A stretch of 62,700 bases of DNA from Nemertoderma westbladi (lineage: Eukaryota > Xenacoelomorpha > Nemertodermatida > Nemertodermatidae), in contig JAUCBJ010007935.1 in assembly GCA_032718475.1 (NCBI GenBank), positions 1 to 62,700 of the forward strand, given 5' to 3'. Position numbers and translations under genes: made by a program. Below are positions 21,601-34,159 of this stretch, one piece after another. The notes beneath the pieces are model-generated. The model worked only from the letters and a program-made list of their open reading frames with translations, did no database searches and had not been told where the DNA came from. Within the stretch, counting starts at the first letter, position 1. Each line of letters starts with the position of its first letter.

Positions 21601-24600
21601 TTTAAGCTTGGGTTTTGGAACCCAGGCTATAATAATGCTGTTTAAGCTTGGGTTTTGGAACCCAGGCTATAATAATGCTGTTTAAGCTTGGGTTTTGGAA
21701 CCCAGACTATAATAATGCTGTTTAAGCTTGGGTTTTGGAACCCAGGCTATAATAATGCTGTTTAAGCTTGGGTATTGGAATCCAGGCTATAATAATGCTG
21801 TTTAAGCTTGGGTTTTGGAACCCAGGCTATAATAATGCTGTTTAAGCTTGGGTTTTGGAACCCAGGCTATAATAATGCTGTTTAAGCTTGGGTTTTGGAA
21901 CCCAGGCTATAATAATGCTGTTTAAACTTGGGTTTTGGAACCCAGGCTATAATAATGCTGTTTAAACTTGGGTTTTGGAACCCAGGCTATAATAATGCTG
22001 TTTAAGCTTGGGTTTTGGAACCCAGGCTATAATAATGCTGTTTAAGCTTGGGTTTTGGAACCCAGGCTATAATAATGCTGTTTACGCTTAGGTTTTGGAA
22101 CCCAGGCTATAATAATGCTGTTTAAGCTTGGGTTTTGGAACCCAGGCTATAATAATGCTGTTTAAACTTGGGTTTTGGAACCCAGGCTATAATAATGCTG
22201 TTTAAGCTTGGGTTTTGGAACCCAGGCTATAATAATGCTGTTTAAGCTTGGGTTTTGGAACCCAGGCAATAATAATGCTGTTTAAGCTTGGGTTTTGGAA
22301 TCCAGGCTATAATAATGCTGTTTAAGCTTGGGTTTTGGAACCCAGGCTATAATAATGCTGTTTAAGCTTGGGTTTTGGAACCCAGGCAATAATAATGCTG
22401 TTTAAGCTTGGGTTTTGGAACCCAGGCTATAATAATGCTGTTTAAGCTTGGGTTTTGGAACCCAGACTATAATAATGCTGTTTAAGCTTGGGTTTTGGAA
22501 CCCAGACTATAATAATGCTGTTTAAGCTTGGGTTTTGGAACCCAGGCTATAATAATGCTGTTTAAGCTTGGGTATTGGAATCCAGGCTATAATAATGCTG
22601 TTTACGCTTAGGTTTTGGAACCCAGGCTATAATAATGCTGTTTATGCTTGGGTTTTGGAACCCAGGCTATATTAATGCTGTTTAAACTTGGGTTTTGGAA
22701 CCCAGGCTATAATAATGCTGTTTAAGCTTGGGTTTTGGAACCCAGGCTATAATAATGCTGTTTAAGCTTGGGTTTTGGAACCCAGGCTATAATAATGCTG
22801 TTTAAGCTTGGGTTTTGGAACCCAGGCTATAATAATGCTGTTTAAGCTTGGGTTTTGGAACCCAGGCTATAATAATGCTGTTTAAGCTTGGGTTTTGGAA
22901 CCCAGGCTATAATAATGCTGTTTAAGCTTGGGTTTTGGAACCCAGGCTATAATAATGCTGTTTAAGCTTGGGTTTTGGAACCCAGGCTATAATAATGCTG
23001 TTTAAGCTTGGGTTTTGGAACCCAGGCTATAATAATGCTGTTTAAGCTTGGGTTTTGGAACCCAGGCTATAATAATGCTGTTTAAGCTTGGGTTTTGGAA
23101 CCCAGGCAATAATAATGCTGTTTAAGCTTGGGTTTTGGAATCCAGGCTATAATAATGCTGTTTAAGCTTGGGTTTTGGAACCCAGGCTATAATAATGCTG
23201 TTTAAGCTTGGGTTTTGGAACCCAGGCAATAATAATGCTGTTTAAGCTTGGGTTTTGGAACCCAGGCTATAATAATGCTGTTTAAGCTTGGGTTTTGGAA
23301 CCCAGACTATAATAATGCTGTTTAAGCTTGGGTTTTGGAACCCAGGCTATAATAATGCTGTTTAAGCTTGGGTTTTGGAACCCAGGCTATAATAATGCTG
23401 TTTAAGCTTGGGTTTTGGAACCCAGGCTATAATAATGCTGTTTAAGCTTGGGTTTTGGAACCCAGGCTATAATAATGCTGTTTAAGCTTGGGTTTTGGAA
23501 CCCAGGCTATAATAATGCTGTTTAAGCTTGGGTTTTGGAATCCAGGCTATAATAATGCTGTTTAAGCTTGGGTTTTGGAACCCAGGCTATAATAATGCTG
23601 TTTACGCTTAGGTTTTGGAACCCAGGCTATAATAATGCTGTTTACGCTTGTGTTTTGGAATCCAGGCTATAATAATGCTGTTTAAGCTTGGGTTTTGGAA
23701 CCCAGGCTATAATAATGCTGTTTACGCTTATGTTTTGGAACCCAGGCTATAATAATGCTGTTTACGCTTATGTTTTGGAATCCAGGCTATAATAATGCTG
23801 TTTAAACTTGGGTTTTGGAACCCAGGCTATAATAATGCTGTTTAAACTTGGGTTTTGGAACCCAGGCTATAATAATGCTGTTTAAACTTGGGTTTTGGAA
23901 CCCAGGCTATAATAATGCTGTTTAAACTTGGGTTTTGGAACCCAGGCTATAATAATGCTGTTTACGCTTAGGTTTTGGAACCCAGGCTATAATAATGCTG
24001 TTTAAGCTTGGGTTTTGGAACCCAGGCTATAATAATGCTGTTTAAGCTTGGGTTTTGGAACCCAGGCTATAATAATGCTGTTTAAGCTTGGGTTTTGGAA
24101 CCCAGGCTATAATAATGCTGTTTAAGCTTGGGTTTTGGAACCCAGGCTATAATAATGCTGTTTAAGCTTGGGTTTTGGAACCCAGGCTATAATAATGCTG
24201 TTTAAACTTGGGTTTTGGAACCCAGGCTATAATAATGCTGTTTAAGCTTGGGTTTTGGAACCCAGGCTATAATAATGCTGTTTAAGCTTGGGTTTTGGAA
24301 CCCAGGCTATAATAATGCTGTTTAAGCTTGGGTTTTGGAATCCAGGCTATAATAATGCTGTTTAAGCTTGGGTTTTGGAACCCAGGCTATAATAATGCTG
24401 TTTAAGCTTGGGTTTTGGAACCCAGGCAATAATAATGCTGTTTAAGCTTGGGTTTTGGAACCCAGGCTATAATAATGCTGTTTAAGCTTGGGTTTTGGAA
24501 CCCAGACTATAATAATGCTGTTTAAGCTTGGGTTTTGGAACCCAGACTATAATAATGCTGTTTAAGCTTGGGTTTTGGAACCCAGGCTATAATAATGCTG

Positions 24601-27600
24601 TTTAAGCTTGGGTATTGGAATCCAGGCTATAATAATGCTGTTTACGCTTAGGTTTTGGAACCCAGGCTATAATAATGCTGTTTATGCTTGGGTTTTGGAA
24701 CCCAGGCTATATTAATGCTGTTTAAACTTGGGTTTTGGAACCCAGGCTATAATAATGCTGTTTAAGCTTGGGTTTTGGAACCCAGGCTATAATAATGCTG
24801 TTTAAGCTTGGGTTTTGGAACCCAGGCTATAATAATGCTGTTTAAGCTTGGGTTTTGGAACCCAGGCTATAATAATGCTGTTTAAGCTTGGGTTTTGGAA
24901 CCCAGGCTATAATAATGCTGTTTAAGCTTGGGTTTTGGAACCCAGGCTATAATAATGCTGTTTAAGCTTGGGTTTTGGAACCCAGGCTATAATAATGCTG
25001 TTTAAGCTTGGGTTTTGGAACCCAGGCTATAATAATGCTGTTTAAGCTTGGGTTTTGGAACCCAGGCTATAATAATGCTGTTTAAGCTTGGGTTTTGGAA
25101 CCCAGGCTATAATAATGCTGTTTAAGCTTGGGTTTTGGAACCCAGGCAATAATAATGCTGTTTAAGCTTGGGTTTTGGAATCCAGGCTATAATAATGCTG
25201 TTTAAGCTTGGGTTTTGGAACCCAGGCTATAATAATGCTGTTTAAGCTTGGGTTTTGGAACCCAGGCAATAATAATGCTGTTTAAGCTTGGGTTTTGGAA
25301 CCCAGGCTATAATAATGCTGTTTAAGCTTGGGTTTTGGAACCCAGACTATAATAATGCTGTTTAAGCTTGGGTTTTGGAACCCAGGCTATAATAATGCTG
25401 TTTAAGCTTGGGTTTTGGAACCCAGGCTATAATAATGCTGTTTAAGCTTGGGTTTTGGAACCCAGGCTATAATAATGCTGTTTAAGCTTGGGTTTTGGAA
25501 CCCAGGCTATAATAATGCTGTTTAAGCTTGGGTTTTGGAACCCAGGCTATAATAATGCTGTTTAAGCTTGGGTTTTGGAATCCAGGCTATAATAATGCTG
25601 TTTAAGCTTGGGTTTTGGAACCCAGGCTATAATAATGCTGTTTACGCTTAGGTTTTGGAACCCAGGCTATAATAATGCTGTTTACGCTTATGTTTTGGAA
25701 TCCAGGCTATAATAATGCTGTTTAAGCTTGGGTTTTGGAACCCAGGCTATAATAATGCTGTTTACGCTTATGTTTTGGAACCCAGGCTATAATAATGCTG
25801 TTTACGCTTATGTTTTGGAATCCAGGCTATAATAATGCTGTTTAAACTTGGGTTTTGGAACCCAGGCTATAATAATGCTGTTTAAACTTGGGTTTTGGAA
25901 CCCAGGCTATAATAATGCTGTTTAAACTTGGGTTTTGGAACCCAGGCTATAATAATGCTGTTTAAACTTGGGTTTTGGAACCCAGGCTATAATAATGCTG
26001 TTTACGCTTAGGTTTTGGAACCCAGACTATAATAATGCTGTTTAAGCTTGGGTTTTGGAACCCAGGCTATAATAATGCTGTTTAAGCTTGGGTTTTGGAA
26101 CCCAGGCTATAATAATGCTGTTTAAGCTTGGGTTTTGGAACCCAGGCTATAATAATGCTGTTTAAGCTTGGGTTTTGGAACCCAGGCTATAATAATGCTG
26201 TTTAAACTTGGGTTTTGGAACCCAGGCTATAATAATGCTGTTTAAACTTGGGTTTTGGAACCCAGGCTATAATAATGCTGTTTACGCTTAGGTTTTGGAA
26301 CCCAGGCTATAATAATGCTGTTTAAGCTTGGGTTTTGGAACCCAGGCTATAATAATGCTGTTTAAGCTTGGGTTTTGGAACCCAGGCTATAATAATGCTG
26401 TTTAAGCTTGGGTTTTGGAACCCAGGCTATAATAATGCTGTTTAAGCTTGGGTTTTGGAACCCAGGCTATAATAATGCTGTTTAAGCTTGGGTTTTGGAA
26501 CCCAGGCTATAATAATGCTGTTTAAGCTTGGGTTTTGGAACCCAGGCTATAATAATGCTGTTTAAGCTTGGGTTTTGGAACCCAGGCTATAATAATGCTG
26601 TTTAAGCTTGGGTTTTGGAACCCAGGCTATAATAATGCTGTTTAAGCTTGGGTTTTGGAACCCAGGCTATAATAATGCTGTTTAAGCTTGGGTTTTGGAA
26701 CCCAGGCTATAATAATGCTGTTTAAGCTTGGGTTTTGGAACCCAGGCTATAATAATGCTGTTTAAGCTTGGGTTTTGGAACCCAGGCAATAATAATGCTG
26801 TTTAAGCTTGGGTTTTGGAATCCAGGCTATAATAATGCTGTTTAAGCTTGGGTTTTGGAACCCAGGCTATAATAATGCTGTTTAAGCTTGGGTTTTGGAA
26901 CCCAGGCTATAATAATGCTGTTTAAGCTTGGGTTTTGGAACCCAGGCTATAATAATGCTGTTTAAGCTTGGGTTTTGGAACCCAGGCTATAATAATGCTG
27001 TTTAAGCTTGGGTTTTGGAACCCAGGCTATAATAATGCTGTTTAAGCTTGGGTTTTGGAACCCAGGCTATAATAATGCTGTTTAAGCTTGGGTTTTGGAA
27101 CCCAGGCTATAATAATGCTGTTTAAGCTTGGGTTTTGGAACCCAGGCTATAATAATGCTGTTTAAGCTTGGGTTTTGGAATCCAGGCTATAATAATGCTG
27201 TTTAAGCTTGGGTTTTGGAACCCAGGCTATAATAATGCTGTTTACGCTTAGGTTTTGGAACCCAGGCTATAATAATGCTGTTTACGCTTAGGTTTTGGAA
27301 TCCAGGCTATAATAATGCTGTTTAAGCTTGGGTTTTGGAACCCAGGCTATAATAATGCTGTTTAAGCTTGGGTTTTGGAACCCAGGCTATAATAATGCTG
27401 TTTAAACTTGGGTTTTGGAACCCAGGCTATAATAATGCTGTTTAAGCTTGGGTTTTGGAACCCAGGCTATAATAATGCTGTTTACGCTTATGTTTTGGAA
27501 TCCAAGCTATAATAATGCTGTTTAAGCTTGGGTTTTGGAACCCAGGCTATAATAATGCTGTTTAAGCTTGGGTTTTGGAACCCAGGCTATAATAATGCTG

Positions 27601-28957
27601 TTTAAGCTTGGGTTTTGGAACCCAGGCTATAATAATGCTGTTTACGCTTATGTTTTGGAATCCAAGCTATAATAATGCTGTTTAAGCTTGGGTTTTGGAA
27701 CCCAGGCTATAATAATGCTGTTTAAGCTTGGGTTTTGGAACCCAGGCTATAATAATGCTGTTTACGCTTATGTTTTGGAATCCAGGCTATAATAATGCTG
27801 TTTAAGCTTGGGTTTTGGAACCCAGGCTATAATAATGCTGTTTACGCTTATGTTTTGGAACCCAGGCTATAATAATGCTGTTTACGCTTATGTTTTGGAA
27901 TCCAGGCTATAATAATGCTGTTTAAACTTGGGTTTTGGAACCCAGGCTATAATAATGCTGTTTAAACTTGGGTTTTGGAACCCAGGCTATAATAATGCTG
28001 TTTAAACTTGGGTTTTGGAACCCAGGCTATAATAATGCTGTTTAAGCTTGGGTTTTGGAACCCAGGCTATAATAATGCTGTTTACGCTTATGTTTTGGAA
28101 TCCAAGCTATAATAATGCTGTTTAAGCTTGGGTTTTGTAACCCAGGCTATAATAATGCTGTTTAAGCTTGGGTTTTGGAACCCAGGCTATAATAATGCTG
28201 TTTACGCTTATGTTTTGGAATCCAAGCTATAATAATGCTGTTTAAGCTTGGGTTTTGGAACCCAGGCTATAATAATGCTGTTTAAGCTTGGGTTTTGGAA
28301 CCCAGGTTATAATAATGCTGTTTAAGCTTGGGTTTTGGAACCCAGGCTATAATAATGCTGTTTAAGCTTGGGTTTTGGAACCCAGGCTATAATAATGCTG
28401 TTTAAGCTTGGGTTTTGGAATCCAGCAGGCTATAATAATGCTGTTTAAGCTTGGGTATTGGAACCCAGGCTATAATAATGCTGTTTAAGCTTGGGTTTTG
28501 GAACCCAGGCTATAATAATGCTGTTTAAGCTTGGGTTTTGGAACCCAGGCTATAATAATGCTGTTTAAGCTTGGGTTTTGGAACCCAGGCTATAATAATG
28601 CTGTTTAAGCTTGGGTTTTGGAACCCAGGCTATAATAATGCTGTTTAAGCTTGGGTTTTGGAACCCAGGCTATAATAATGCTGTTTAAGCTTGGGTTTTG
28701 GAATCCAGCAGGCTATAATAATGCTGTTTAAGCTTGGGTATTGGAACCCAGGCTATAATAATGCTGTTTAAACTTGGGTTTTGGAACCCAGGCTATAATA
28801 ATGCTGTTTACGCTTGGGTTTTGGAACCCAGGCTATAATAATGCTGTTTAAGCTTGGGTTTTGGAACCCAGGCTATAATAATGCTGTTTAAGCTTGGGTT
28901 TTGGAACCCAGGCTATAATAATGCTGTTTAAGCTTGGGTTTTGGAACCCAGGCTATA
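15611..28957. repeat. 40-bp satellite array, about 333 copies, with higher-order repeats
   Basis: The monomer is 40 bp and runs GGTTTTGGAACCCAGGCTAT then AATAATGCTGTTTAAGCTTG. From about 16020 to 28380 the 40-bp phase is kept without an indel. One 37-bp unit lies near 15990, and two 43-bp units (extra CAG) lie at 28421 and 28704. Most monomers have a HindIII site (AAGCTT) and a self-complementary TGGGTT-TTGG-AACCCA. Marked variants (TTTATGCTTG followed by ATTAATGCTG) occur at 17921, 18641, 19761, 20801, 21521, 22641 and 24681, which shows 2,880-bp and 2,040-bp larger repeat blocks. No ORF spans the array. It is a tandem satellite and not CRISPR, because there are no unique spacers. Confidence 0.97.
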
Positions 28958-30279
28958 AGTATTGTATAACTATTGTCTAAGTCAAGAAATGTAAGGAAAT
29001 CTCCTAGACATTTTCCCGAAAATTTCCTATTTTATTTTAATAGTAAATATCTACTGAAAAATCCTCGTATTAATTGCATAAAATAGTGTACGATTTGAAC
29101 TAAAATTGTTATTGTGACTTTGTGTTTTGTCAATTTCATTATTAACTAGATCTTCTAAATTGAACGCAATTTCGGAAATTATTACATTTTAACAATTAAT
29201 CAATTTTAACTCTTTCGCAATTTAAGGGGGGGGGGGGGGGGTACACCCCCCTATGGATCTTTTTATAGCTTTCGGAGGATTAAATATGGCCAAAGATTGT
29301 GTTCAAATAACAATTTTCAAATTTGCGTCGCCCTCTACCGGCCACCAGCGAAATTTTTAATATCACTAAAAACACTACTAGTCTCACAGTTTTGGGCGAA
29401 AATTTTCGAAATTTAGTTTTTCTATAAAAAAAATAATAAAAACACCATAGCTACCATAACTACAGTAATAATGTTAACAAAAAAAAGTAAAATTTTTTTA
29501 TTTTCAAAAATGTTCTAGTCAGATATGGGGGGGGGGGGGGGGGGGTAAGATGCTATCATTTCGACGCATCAAAATTCATTCCACTCCAGAGGAATAACAG
29601 CCGATTACTCTCAAAAATAAAACTGTAACCAGTTCTATTGAATTTCGTTTATTATCTTGGTTAGAATAACGTGCCACTGTAACCTGCTCCTTTCCCTAAA
29701 TTGGTAATTTAACATTGAGACGAATTATAAATTTGCTGAAATGTGTTTTGCGTCCAGTTTCCCTCTGTCTCGTTCTAGAAGTCCTTGACTTACCCTACAA
29801 TAGAGCTATCATCAGTGTAGAATACTCGAGAGTCGAGACGTGTTCTAGAAGTTTATTGTTACTAAGTAAGATATTGAGGAATGTTGATTAATGTAGCTGA
29901 CACCCGATATAAATAATATAAATCAAAAAAGTTTTTAGCCAGTAACAGTTTTTATTAATTTAATATCACAGTAAAAATATAATTTATTTGTATAAAGTAA
30001 AATAATTATCACAGTAAAATATTTTTTTATATAAAAAATATATAGGCCTAAAATAAACCGAATGCATTTCGCCCTAATAGCTAGCTCTTCAGCGGTAAAA
30101 TATTTTAAATGACATCAAATTACTGTGTATAACAGTTATAACATAAGAGGGTCCAATACCAATATCTATGTAAAGTAGTTAAAGTTCCATTGTATCGAAT
30201 GTCTTTGTTGAACCTATTGTTAGGGCTCCTATTGTTGAGGTTCAGATTAGTGGTGATTGGGGATTACCCCTCCTTTTTA
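28958..30279. other. Intergenic with poly-G-bounded repeat
   Basis: AT-rich sequence with G16 at 29226-29241 and G19 at 29527-29545. About 29527-29780 is related to 52284-52486 and, inverted, to about 44585-44705; they share a TTAGAATAACGTG...CTGTAAC block and CCGATTACTCTCAAAAATAA. A segment of about 60 bp at 29940-30000 recurs inverted at about 40025-40088. No gene is seen. Confidence 0.5.
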
Positions 30280-30297
30280 ACACTTCAATTACTACTA

Positions 30298-31977
30298 CTA
30301 AGTCGAGCGAACTCGGACAGTGGAAGTGAGATCCTTCCAGGCTTCCCGATTCTCCATAGTTGTCGCAATTTCGATTCTCCCAAGTTCAGTATCCCTTTCA
30401 AGTTGATCTATATATGTTATGGCCGGTCGTCCACGACTACGCTCTCCATGAGTTGGTTGCCAGAAAAGTAGATCTCGTATGACCTCGTCGTTACTTCGCC
30501 AGCAGTGCCCACTGAATCTTACTCTGCGTTCACGGAGGGTGGTTGATATAGGTGGTATTGTACCATAAAGCTCGGCATTTGTCATGTGTTGTGGTTGTCT
30601 CCAGCTGATGTTGAGGGCTGCCCTTAGTAGTCTTGTGTAGCAACCATCAATTCGTTGTTTAAGTGATTTAGTCAGTGTCCAGGTCTCACCCCCGTATAAA
30701 AATACACTTTCCACTGTGACTCGAAAGAACTTAGTCTTCAGGTGCCTGGGGAGATCTGATTTCCAGATGGAATCAATTTTTGATAGAGCTACCCAAGCCT
30801 TTGCTTCCCTAACTTCTATGTCCTTTTTGCTACTCTCTATCCATGATCCTAGGTACTGTAAGTCGTCAACCTTCCTTAGTTGATTATTATCAATGGTTGT
30901 CAAGTTTCCATCAACATTAAAAGTCATGAATTCGGTCTTGGTAGCATTTATATGCAATCCAACCTCCTTAGCAGCCCTCTCCACTTTATTCAGTAGAAGC
31001 TGTGCATCTGCTAGCGTATTAGAGAGCAGGGCGATGTCATCCGCAAAGTCAGTGTCTGTGACTGTAGTTGCCGGATATCTACTACTTCTGCGTTCTTGAA
31101 GTGTGAATCCCAGATCTTCACCCTTTGCGGCCGTCCTCATTGCGTAATCCAGTACAATTACAAATAGTAATGGTGCTAATGTGTCACCTTGCAGTACACC
31201 AGCCAGGATTGAGAAAAACTCAGTTTCACCATCTCGTGAGAGTACCTGTGCTTCTGTGTCATAATATAACAATCCAATGCCAGCAACGATTACTTCTGGT
31301 ATTCCATAAGCTCTTAGGATTTCAAGCATTTTACCTCTATGGACGGAGTCGAATGCCTTCTTGAAGTCCACAAAAGTCATGACTGCGGGAAGATTCTTTG
31401 ACTTGATTCCTTCAATCAGTCTCCGTAGTGCAAGTATCTGAGCTATTGTTGATCTACTTGGTCGAAATCCGTTTTGGCTCTTACGCAGTAGTTTCTCTAT
31501 GTGAGGCCTAATCCTATATAGAATCATTTTATTGTATATTTTGGCAGCTACCTCAAGCAGACAGATCCCACGATAGTTTGTTGGTTTACCGAGGTCTCCT
31601 TTCTTGGGGAGAGGCTTTACTTGACCTTTAGTCCAAATTAGTGGAGGCTTTTCCCCTTTTAACATCCGGTTGCAAACATTCAATAATGGTCTGTTTAGCA
31701 CTCCTGTTTTCCATACCTCCGCTGGAATTACATATAATCCACTCGCTTTATTATTGGACATGCTTTTAATGCTTCTTTGGAGTTCGGCAGGTGTGAAGTC
31801 CCCTGTCTCTATAGGTAGTGTCTTGTCATATATTTTCCTTGTAGGGTTGACCTCGATGTTTGGTGGCTGCCCAAGCAAGTTGCTGAAGTGATTTTTCCAC
31901 TTCCCCACACGTTCTTCGGGACTATCGGCTTTGAGACGCCCCTTTGCGCAACTTTTCCGACCAGATACCTCATTCAC
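30298..31977 (-). pseudogene. RTE LINE reverse transcriptase, open but lacking an intact N-terminus
   Basis: The 559-codon open frame covers the reverse transcriptase domain: L-P-K-K-G-D, N-Y-R-G-I-C-L-L, Q-N-G-F-R-P-S-R-S-T, F-V-D-F-K-K-A-F-D-S, the G-V-L-Q-G-D-T-L-A-P-L-L-F block, and F-A-D-D-I-A-L-L as the catalytic YxDD-equivalent. The C-terminal segment has V-R-F-S-G-H-C-W-R and G-R-S-R-G-R-P-like residues, common in animal RTE elements. The catalytic region looks intact. The upstream endonuclease lies in other frames, so the element is unlikely to be autonomous. Confidence 0.88.
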
Positions 31978-32378
31978 AGTTTGCCAGGTAAGTCTTGATT
32001 GTTGCTGTATGTGAGCAGTTGTAATTGCTTCAATTTCATCCTATATGCACTTTTCGTGGCTGATGTTGTAGGCCAATTTAAGATCATCCTTAGCTTTCTC
32101 AACCTTGTTAATGTTTTCGGTTGTTGGTTATTCGGTTTTTACTTTGTAGGCTATCTTAAGATCGTCTCTTTTACAAGTAACCTCAGAGTTTTGCCATGGC
32201 ACATACTGTTTTCGTTTCGGTTTCTGGGGGATATGCCTCTTAGCTGATTCCTTGTGGGCTTTTATTATATTCTGGTATATTGAATCGGTGGACTGGTCTT
32301 CATCCATTGACTGGAGTGCTTCAAAGCGGTTTTGAACTTCTACTGTGTAAGCATCCTTTACTGCATTGTCAGTTCTGA

Positions 32379-32678
32379 TTAGTAGTTGATTTGCTTGCTT
32401 GTCCTGGGTTTGTTGGCTCTCAAACTGACTCTGATCTCTGCAGTCACAATTCTGCGGTCCGAACCAATTAGGTTGAACGAGCTGTATGCCTCGCAGTTGA
32501 TCACGCTGTTTCTCCACTTTTTGTTTATAAGGATGTAATCCAGTTGTGCTTTGGTTCCATTAGGGTATTGAAAGGTCCATAGCCTCCCCTTACTCTTTTC
32601 GAATGTGGTGTTTGTTGGTATCAATTCACATTCTTCCATTAGGTCTAAAAGTAAGTACCCATTTCTATTTCTATACAC
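32379..32678 (-). pseudogene. RTE LINE endonuclease, C-terminal fragment
   Basis: This 99-codon piece matches the end of an apurinic-like endonuclease: N-R-N-G-Y-L-L-L-D-L, T-F-E-K-S-K-G-R-L-W-T-F, A-Q-L-D-Y-I-L-I-N-K-K-W-R-N-S, then F-N-L-I-G-S-D-R-R-I-V-T-A. The catalytic H of the usual S-D-H motif reads R here. It is cut at the 5' truncation point of the LINE, next to the target duplication. The reading frame continues into the next ORF only through a frame change. Confidence 0.82.
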
Positions 32679-32756
32679 ACTTCAATTAAGGCTTAAATAA
32701 GTTTATGAAATGGTCTTCATACGTTAGTAGTAATGGCAAGTCATCAGATGGGCATT

Positions 32757-33270
32757 TGTTCACATTATTTTAATTAGCGTAATCCGAGTTACATATTTTT
32801 TGGATTTATATTTTTATGAATGTGCCAATATCAGTGGTGGGTGTGGGAGCACAAACGACGGGACCGACAGATCCTAAGCGGTCCCCGGTGCGTTGGCTAC
32901 GACTGAGCCTGAAAAGGACTCGGGCGGAGTTTTCGCATTGGGGACTTGCGAAGGATCGACTGACAGGTCTGGAACGGTTCCTGGTTGTTGGCGACGACTG
33001 AGCCTGAAAGGGACTCGGGCGCCGTTCGATAAACCGGGGATTTGTGAAGGGCCGATGACCGGACAGAAAGGAAGGGTTTGACGAGGACTGACTTCCTGGC
33101 GTGGGCTCCACAACTGGCGTTAGTACGAGCCTGAAAAGGACTCGGAAAGTTCCGACAGTTGGGGCTCACAATGGGCTGACAGATCCCTAGTTAAGCCGTA
33201 CCGCTTTCCTGAGGACCGATCCCGTTAGGGTTCGGGAAGGGTGGGATGGACATGCAACAGGGTCGAAAGA
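32757..33270 (+). repeat. Left LTR (partial) of BEL/Pao-type element
   Basis: The sequence starts TGTTCACATTATTTTAATTAG and parallels 38648-39392 (TGTTCTCGTTATTTTAATTAG). It lacks about 240 bp that the right copy has between GGGAACACAAA and GCGACGGGAC. Similarity ends at about 33270, where integrase coding sequence begins at once, so the downstream part of this LTR and most of the internal region are missing. It contains three copies of the GAGCCTGAAAAGGACTC motif (32905, 33000, 33127). The 5 bp before it (GCATT) match 39978-39982 after the right LTR. Confidence 0.65.
32905..33143 (+). repeat. Three copies of GAAA-loop hairpin motif
   Basis: Copies at 32905-32921, 33000-33016 and 33127-33143. 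Each could pair GAG-CCU with AGG-A-CUC around a GAAA tetraloop, leaving one bulged A. Copy two has AGG changed to GGG, which still allows a U-G pair. Further copies lie at 36083, 38928, 39022, 39117, 39244 and 39454. Confidence 0.6.
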
Positions 33271-34159
33271 CAGAGGCTCAGACTTTGTCGTTTGGGATCT
33301 TGTCGTGAATCTCACGCAGCACGCATTTATCAACCCCCTGCGTCGGTTTGTGGCGAATAATGGTTTGTGCCGGCACATATACTCTGACAACGGAACAAAC
33401 TTCGTGGGAGGAGAAAGGGAATTAAGAGAGGCTGTCGACGGATGGTTCACTAACAAAACCGCATCATACGTCTGGAAAGAGCACCACATCCAGTGGCACT
33501 TCCAGAAACCCTTAGCACCCCATACGAGCGGGGTATGGGAAAAGCTCATTGACTTGGTTAAACGGTCCATGCGGATCGCGTTAGGGGATACCCAGGTTAC
33601 TCACGATACCTTACGCACCACATTCTGTGAGATCACGGCTACCCTAAACAACTGCCCAATAGTCCCCATACGTGATGACCCTACCGATCTGGAGCCCCTC
33701 ACCCCCAACCATCTCCTTGGTAGACCCAAGACTCACATACTCCTGGAGGCCATGTTCCAGGATCCCGAAGACATCGCGAAACACACAAGTTGGAAGAAAG
33801 CTCAAGCACTGGCGCCGCATTGGTGGAGAACTTGGTCCCAGGAGTATCTTATAACACTTCGAACAAGGAGGAAATGGAATAACACATACCGGAATATCGC
33901 AATTGGCGACATGGTACTTGTCAAAGAAGACCTTAAAGACCGCGTTCACTGGCCTGTGGCGCGTGTCGTGGAAATATTCCCTAGCAAAGATGGACTTACG
34001 AGAACAGTGACGATACGAACGGCAAAGGGCCACTACCAACGCCCTATCCAGAGGCTTTGCCTTCTCGAAGGCAATGACAGCGGTGACTCCACGAGAGGTG
34101 ATAAGTTCCCTACTCCGGATCCTGCTGCGGACATTGGTGACAATAACAAACCCGTTTAA
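33271..34159 (+). pseudogene. BEL/Pao integrase, C-terminal part
   Basis: The frame reads as integrase from the first base after the LTR remnant. The rve core appears as L-T-Q-H-A-F-I-N, then R-H-I-Y-S-D-N-G-T-N-F-V-G with the second catalytic Asp, and H-T-S-G-V-W-E-K-L-I with the catalytic Glu. The C-terminus matches DUF5641 of BEL/Pao polyproteins (G-D-M-V-L-V-K-E-D then W-P-V-A-R-V-V-E-I-F-P). The N-terminal zinc-binding region and first catalytic Asp are missing, as are reverse transcriptase and protease. It is a truncated pol end; stop at 34159. Confidence 0.88.

Larger units (their letters stand above)
30280..32688 (-). mobile_element. 5'-truncated RTE-clade LINE with 12-bp target duplication
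   Basis: The body (30292-32676) is flanked by identical ACACTTCAATTA at 30280-30291 and 32677-32688. The minus strand encodes, in order, the C-terminal part of an APE-type endonuclease (32379-32678: L-L-D-L...T-N-T-T-F, then Q-L-D-Y-I-L-I-N and G-S-D-R-R), a linker in another frame (32128-32517), and the reverse transcriptase. The 3' end carries an AGTAGTAGT-type tail. The 5' part of the endonuclease is missing, as in ordinary LINE 5' truncation. Frame changes between the pieces indicate decay. RTE placement is from the endonuclease and C-terminal G-H-C-W-R pattern. Confidence 0.88.

Noticed and set aside
15611-28957. CRISPR-like regular repeats
   Set aside because: The repeats are head-to-tail without unique spacers and the genome is eukaryotic, so it is a satellite.
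32816-33169. Short ORFs on both strands in the LTR
   Set aside because: They are built from the repeated GAGCCTGAAAAGGACTC units and have no protein-like conservation.
33195-33247. True hammerhead ribozyme in the BEL/Pao-type LTR
   Set aside because: The CTGAGGA part fits but the GAAA core reads GAAG, and no cleavage site is apparent.
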